The notes beneath the pieces are model-generated. The model had not been told where the DNA came from. It saw only the letters and a program-made list of their open reading frames with translations, and made no database searches. The translations under genes and the position numbers were made by a program. A stretch of 64,000 nucleotides of DNA from Zobellella maritima (GTDB lineage Bacteria > Pseudomonadota > Gammaproteobacteria > Enterobacterales > Aeromonadaceae). Positions 59,820 to 64,000 of the stretch are shown one piece after another (within the stretch, counting starts at the first letter, position 1; each line of letters opens with the position of its first letter). Location of the stretch: assembly GCF_003075035.1 (NCBI RefSeq), contig NZ_QCZE01000007.1, positions 1 to 64,000 of the forward strand, written 5' to 3'.

Positions 59820-62800
59820 TTAATTTTCTTCCAGCTCGATGTTGATACCGAGGGAGCGGATTTCCTTCAACAGTACGTTGAAGGACTCGGGCATGCCCGG
59901 CTCCATGCGGTGATCGCCGTCCACGATGTTCTTGTACATCTTGGTCCGGCCGTTCACATCGTCCGACTTGACGGTCAGCATTTCCTGCAGGGTATAGGCG
60001 GCACCGTATGCTTCCAGTGCCCACACTTCCATCTCCCCGAAACGCTGACCACCGAACTGGGCTTTACCGCCCAGCGGCTGCTGGGTAACCAGACTGTAAG
60101 AGCCGGTAGAACGGGCATGCATCTTGTCATCCACCAGGTGGTTCAACTTCAGCATGTACATATAGCCCACGGTGACCGCACGCTCGAAGGCATTGCCGGT
60201 ACGGCCGTCATACAGGGTGATCTGGCCGGACTCCGGCAGATCGGCCAGTGTCAGCAGACGCTTGATCTCGTGCTCACGGGCACCGTCAAACGCCGGCGTG
60301 GCGATAGGCAGACCCTTGCGCAGGTTTTCTGCCAGCACCTTGACCTCCGCATCGGAGAAGCTGCTGATATCGATCTTCTGCTGAACACCGTCACCCAGGT
60401 TATAGACTTCCTGGAGGAATTCGCGCAACCGGGCCAGCTCCTGCTGTTCCTTGATCATGCGATCGATCTTCTCGCCGATGCCCCGGGCAGCAAGGCCCAT
60501 ATGGGTTTCGAGGATCTGACCGATGTTCATCCGCGAGGGTACACCCAGCGGGTTCAGCACGATATCGACCGGACGGCCATGCTCGTCGTGCGGCATATCT
60601 TCTATCGGTACTATAGTAGAAACCACACCCTTGTTACCGTGACGACCGGCCATCTTGTCACCAGGCTGGATGCGACGCTTGACCGCCAGGTAAACCTTGA
60701 CGATCTTGAGCACGCCCGGCGCCAGATCATCACCCTGGGTGATCTTGCGACGCTTGTTCTCAAACTTCTTGTCGAAGTCCGCCTTCAACTCGGCATACTG
60801 CTCGGCGATCTGCTCCAGCTCGACCTGCTTGGCTTCGTCGTCCAGCGCCTGCTCCAGCAATTTGACGCGAGCGATCTTGTCGACCTTCTCGGCGCTCATG
60901 CCGGCGGCAATCAGCACGGAACGGGCACGGGCATAAATGCCGTCCTCGAGGATGCTGAACTCTTCGGTCAGGTCCTTCTTGGCCTGCTTGAGCTGCATCT
61001 GCTCGATGTCCTGGGCGCGCTTGTCTTTTTCCACACCATCGCGGGTAAAGACCTGCACGTCGATCACGGTACCGTATACGGAGTTCGGCACCCGCAGCGA
61101 AGAGTCCTTCACGTCGGAGGCCTTCTCACCGAAGATGGCACGCAGCAGCTTCTCTTCCGGCGTCAGCTGGGTTTCACCTTTCGGTGTTACCTTGCCCACC
61201 AGGATATCGCCCGGCTTGACTTCGGCACCCACATACACGATACCGGACTCATCCAGCTTGGAGAGCGCGGCTTCACCCACGTTGGGGATATCGGCGGTGA
61301 TCTCTTCCGGACCCAGCTTGGTGTCACGGGAGATGCTCGACAGCTCCTGGATGTGGATGGAGGTCAGGCGGTCTTCCTGCACCACCCGCTCACTCAGCAG
61401 GATGGAGTCTTCGAAGTTGTAACCGTTCCAGGGCATGAAGGCGACGCGCAGGTTCTGACCCAGGGCCAGTTCACCCAGGTCGGTGGACGGGCCGTCGGCC
61501 AGTACATCACCGCCCAGTACTCGCTCGCCCGGCATCACACAGGGACGCTGGTTGATACAGGTGTTCTGGTTGGAACGGGTATACTTGGTCAGGTTGTAGA
61601 TGTCGATACCGGCTTCGCCCGGCAACATCTCTTCTTCATTGACCTTGACCACAATACGGGATGCATCGACATAATCGACGATACCACCACGCTTGGCCAC
61701 TGCGGTCACACCCGAGTCCACCGCCACGGCACGCTCGATACCGGTTCCCACCAGCGGCTTGTCGGCACGCAGGGTCGGCACCGCCTGACGTTGCATGTTC
61801 GAACCCATCAAGGCCCGGTTGGCATCATCGTGCTCGAGGAAGGGGATCAATGAGGCCGCGACCGATACGATCTGCTGCGGGCTCACATCCATGTACTGGA
61901 TCTGATCCGCGTTCATATAGGTGGCTTCACCCTTGTGGCGACAAGGTACCAGGTCTTCCAGCAGGCGACCCTGCTCATCGACGGCGGCGTTGGCCTGGGC
62001 GATCACGAAGTGACCTTCCTCGATGGCGGACAGGTAATCCACCTCGTCGGTGATCTGGCTGTCTATTACCTTGCGGTAAGGGGTCTCGAGGAAACCGTAT
62101 TCATTGGTGCGCGAATAGCAGGCCAGCGAGTTGATCAGACCGATGTTCGGACCTTCGGGCGTTTCGATAGGACACAGGCGACCATAGTGGGTCGGGTGTA
62201 CGTCTCGCACCTCGAAGCCGGCACGCTCACGGGTCAGACCGCCCGGGCCCAGGGCCGAAATACGGCGCTTGTGGGTCACTTCCGACAGCGGGTTGTTCTG
62301 ATCCATAAACTGGGACAGCTGACTGGAGCCGAAGAATTCCTTAACGGCAGCCGAAATTGGCTTGGCGTTGATCAGATCCTGTGGCATCAGAGTATCCAGG
62401 TCGCCCAGCGACAGACGCTCTTTGACCGCCCGCTCAACACGGACCAGGCCAACGCGGAACTGGTTCTCGGCCATTTCGCCGACGGAACGGATACGACGGT
62501 TACCCAGGTGGTCGATATCGTCCACCTCGTCATTGCCGTTACGGATGGCAATCAGCTGTTTCATCACGTCGACGACATCGGACTTGGTCAGAGTACCAGA
62601 TCCATTCGAGTCATCACGCAGCAGACGACGGTTGAACTTCATCCGTCCGACGGTAGACAAGTCGTACCTGTCTTCAGAGAAGAACAGGTTTTCAAACAGG
62701 GTCTCGGCCGCATCACGGGTAGGCGGCTCGCCCGGACGCATCATGCGATAGATTTCCACCAGGGCCTCGAGCCGGCTGGTAGAGGAATCGATACGCAGGG

Positions 62801-63848
62801 TCTCGGACATGTAGGCGCCGTGATCCAGCTCGTTGGTAAACAGGGTTTCGAACTGCTTGAAACCGGCCACGGACAGGTTGGCCAGGTTTTCCAGGCTCAA
62901 CTCGCTGTTGGCGGCAACGATCACTTCACCGGTATCGGCGTTGATATAATCCTTGGCCGACACCTTGCCGACGGCATATTCCACCGGCACTTCGATCTGC
63001 TCGACACCGGCCTTTTCCAGCTGACGGATATGGCGTGCGGTGATACGGCGACCGGTTTCCACCACGGTTTCACCCTCGACGACGATATCGAATGAGGCGG
63101 TGTCACCGCGCAGGCGCTCGGGCTTGAGCTCCATCATCAACTTGCCATCGATCACTTCGAATTTGGTGGTCTCGAAGAAGGTGGCCAGGATGTCTTCGGT
63201 GGTGAAGTCGAGCGCGCGCAGGATAATGGATGCGGGCAGCTTGCGACGACGGTCGATACGGACAAACAGGTTGTCTTTCGCATCGAATTCAAAATCGAGC
63301 CAGGAACCACGGTAAGGGATCACCCGGGCGTTATAGAGCACCTTCCCGGAGGAATGGGTCTTGCCACGGTCGTGATCGAAAAACACACCCGGGCTGCGGT
63401 GCAGCTGGGAAACAATTACCCGCTCGGTACCATTGATCACGAAGGTACCGTTTTCAGTCATGAGCGGGATTTCGCCCATGTAGACTTCTTGCTCTTTGAT
63501 GTCCTTGACAGTACCGGCCGCAGCTTCTCTGTCATACAACACCATACGCAACTTGACGCGCAGGGGCGCCGAGTAAGTCACACCACGGATTTGACATTCC
63601 TGTACGTCAAATACGGGCTCACCCAGACGATAGCTGACATACTGCAACTCGGCAGAGCCAGAATAACTGGTGATAGGGAAAACGCTACGGAAAGCCGCTT
63701 CCAGACCGTACTCGCCTTGCGGATCTGCATCAATAAACTGTTTGAAGGAGTCAAGCTGGATTGACAGCAGGTAAGGCGTGTCCAAGACCTGGTCACGCTT
63801 ACCGAAGTCCTTACGAATGCGTTTTTTCTCTGTGTAAGAGTAAACCAT
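59820..63848 (-). CDS. rpoB: DNA-directed RNA polymerase subunit beta
   Basis: Second-largest core subunit, 1342 residues, same as E. coli, starting [18 protein letters not shown] at 63848 behind GAGGAACCC. The rifampicin-pocket region reads [31 protein letters not shown], with no obvious resistance change at the usual Asp, His and Ser positions. In-frame sequence up to 63941 is non-coding leader. Followed by rpoC after 84 bases. Confidence 0.98.
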   Translation of the reverse strand: MVYSYTEKKRIRKDFGKRDQVLDTPYLLSIQLDSFKQFIDADPQGEYGLEAAFRSVFPITSYSGSAELQYVSYRLGEPVFDVQECQIRGVTYSAPLRVKLRMVLYDREAAAGTVKDIKEQEVYMGEIPLMTENGTFVINGTERVIVSQLHRSPGVFFDHDRGKTHSSGKVLYNARVIPYRGSWLDFEFDAKDNLFVRIDRRRKLPASIILRALDFTTEDILATFFETTKFEVIDGKLMMELKPERLRGDTASFDIVVEGETVVETGRRITARHIRQLEKAGVEQIEVPVEYAVGKVSAKDYINADTGEVIVAANSELSLENLANLSVAGFKQFETLFTNELDHGAYMSETLRIDSSTSRLEALVEIYRMMRPGEPPTRDAAETLFENLFFSEDRYDLSTVGRMKFNRRLLRDDSNGSGTLTKSDVVDVMKQLIAIRNGNDEVDDIDHLGNRRIRSVGEMAENQFRVGLVRVERAVKERLSLGDLDTLMPQDLINAKPISAAVKEFFGSSQLSQFMDQNNPLSEVTHKRRISALGPGGLTRERAGFEVRDVHPTHYGRLCPIETPEGPNIGLINSLACYSRTNEYGFLETPYRKVIDSQITDEVDYLSAIEEGHFVIAQANAAVDEQGRLLEDLVPCRHKGEATYMNADQIQYMDVSPQQIVSVAASLIPFLEHDDANRALMGSNMQRQAVPTLRADKPLVGTGIERAVAVDSGVTAVAKRGGIVDYVDASRIVVKVNEEEMLPGEAGIDIYNLTKYTRSNQNTCINQRPCVMPGERVLGGDVLADGPSTDLGELALGQNLRVAFMPWNGYNFEDSILLSERVVQEDRLTSIHIQELSSISRDTKLGPEEITADIPNVGEAALSKLDESGIVYVGAEVKPGDILVGKVTPKGETQLTPEEKLLRAIFGEKASDVKDSSLRVPNSVYGTVIDVQVFTRDGVEKDKRAQDIEQMQLKQAKKDLTEEFSILEDGIYARARSVLIAAGMSAEKVDKIARVKLLEQALDDEAKQVELEQIAEQYAELKADFDKKFENKRRKITQGDDLAPGVLKIVKVYLAVKRRIQPGDKMAGRHGNKGVVSTIVPIEDMPHDEHGRPVDIVLNPLGVPSRMNIGQILETHMGLAARGIGEKIDRMIKEQQELARLREFLQEVYNLGDGVQQKIDISSFSDAEVKVLAENLRKGLPIATPAFDGAREHEIKRLLTLADLPESGQITLYDGRTGNAFERAVTVGYMYMLKLNHLVDDKMHARSTGSYSLVTQQPLGGKAQFGGQRFGEMEVWALEAYGAAYTLQEMLTVKSDDVNGRTKMYKNIVDGDHRMEPGMPESFNVLLKEIRSLGINIELEEN

Positions 63849-64000
63849 AGGGTTCCTCAGCTCGCTGATAAGTGACCCACTCTGTCCAAATGGGACAGCT
63901 CTAAAAACACCGTTTTTTGTAAGACACGGGTCTCTCGACAAAACCCGATGGCTGGTACGACAAGAGGATCAAACGATGTGAAAATTCCCCTCGTCCCACA
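63849..64000 (-). other. Leader between rplL (outside) and rpoB
   Basis: No coding end of rplL is seen, so this is spacer. On the minus strand it holds a hairpin CTGTCC-CATTT-GGACAG (63882-63898) and, just before it, an A/T-rich stem around AAAAACACCGTTTTT (about 63903-63918). In E. coli this spacer carries a partial terminator and an RNase III site; the hairpins here may play that part, by position only. Confidence 0.5.

Noticed and set aside
62280-62345. Possible rifampicin-resistance change in rpoB
   Set aside because: The pocket segment [22 protein letters not shown] has the usual sensitive-type residues.
59910-63095. Long open frames opposite rpoB (647 and 386 codons)
   Set aside because: Same effect as for rpoC; no family features and no initiation signals.

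Overview
The window is chromosomal DNA of a gammaproteobacterium. Gene order follows the E. coli minute 3-4 region in several blocks: mtnN-btuF-yadS; hrpB-mrcB with thpR, sfsA and dksA; dksA-gluQ-pcnB-folK-panB-panC-panD; and yadG-yadH with hpt. Other joins (tyrS next to an M23 peptidase, a DUF6776-like gene next to erpA, arcB-dgt, rpoBC followed by cysG) differ from E. coli and resemble marine gammaproteobacteria. An Aeromonadaceae-like organism (Oceanimonas/Zobellella type) is my best guess; this is inferred from gene order, protein character and fairly high GC, not proven.

Layout. 1-250: twin promoters and antitermination leader of an rRNA operon that reads leftwards out of the window. 251-6708 (minus): a YejABE-type peptide ABC importer with two separate ATPase genes, ending in gmhB. 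6931-9665: MetJ-type operator and promoter, metNIQ methionine importer and terminator. 9713-15059: rfaH, then on the minus strand arcB-dgt and a short LysM/inverse-autotransporter-like outer-membrane protein. 15060-21600: a regulatory region with an NtrC-type palindrome, then gltBD (glutamate synthase). 21843-24081: mtnN-btuF-yadS. 24409-28901: tyrS, an M23 endopeptidase, and a minus-strand DUF6776-like/erpA/glutaredoxin/HIT group. 29059-37105: hemL, a VOC protein, hrpB-mrcB, thpR, sfsA. 37388-42828: dksA-gluQ-pcnB-folK-panBCD. 42831-47399 (minus): yadGH, hpt, mpl-ubiX. 47595-48125: ppa. 48240-48329: a 29-codon membrane-peptide gene. 48512-54498: sulfate assimilation (cysJIH and cysG). 54499-55497: about 1 kb holding repeat hairpins, a 5' fragment of a group II intron and the rpoC terminator. 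55524-63848 (minus): rpoC and rpoB.

The window is mostly core metabolism and the transcription/translation machinery (RNA polymerase, rRNA promoter, DksA, RfaH, poly(A) polymerase, two tRNA-charging-type enzymes), plus nitrogen, sulfur, pantothenate, methionine and vitamin B12 functions. No CRISPR array, prophage, integron or complete IS was seen.

The most interesting observations are: (1) pcnB almost certainly starts at an AUU codon, as in E. coli; (2) a complete tiny gene for a 29-residue membrane peptide, with its own promoter, ribosome site and terminator; (3) a group II intron 5' end inserted directly behind the rpoC terminator; (4) a family of dispersed intergenic hairpins, including two very long perfect ones that share an inverted 20-base core but have different, fully self-complementary arms; (5) a passenger-less inverse autotransporter-like gene beside rfaH.
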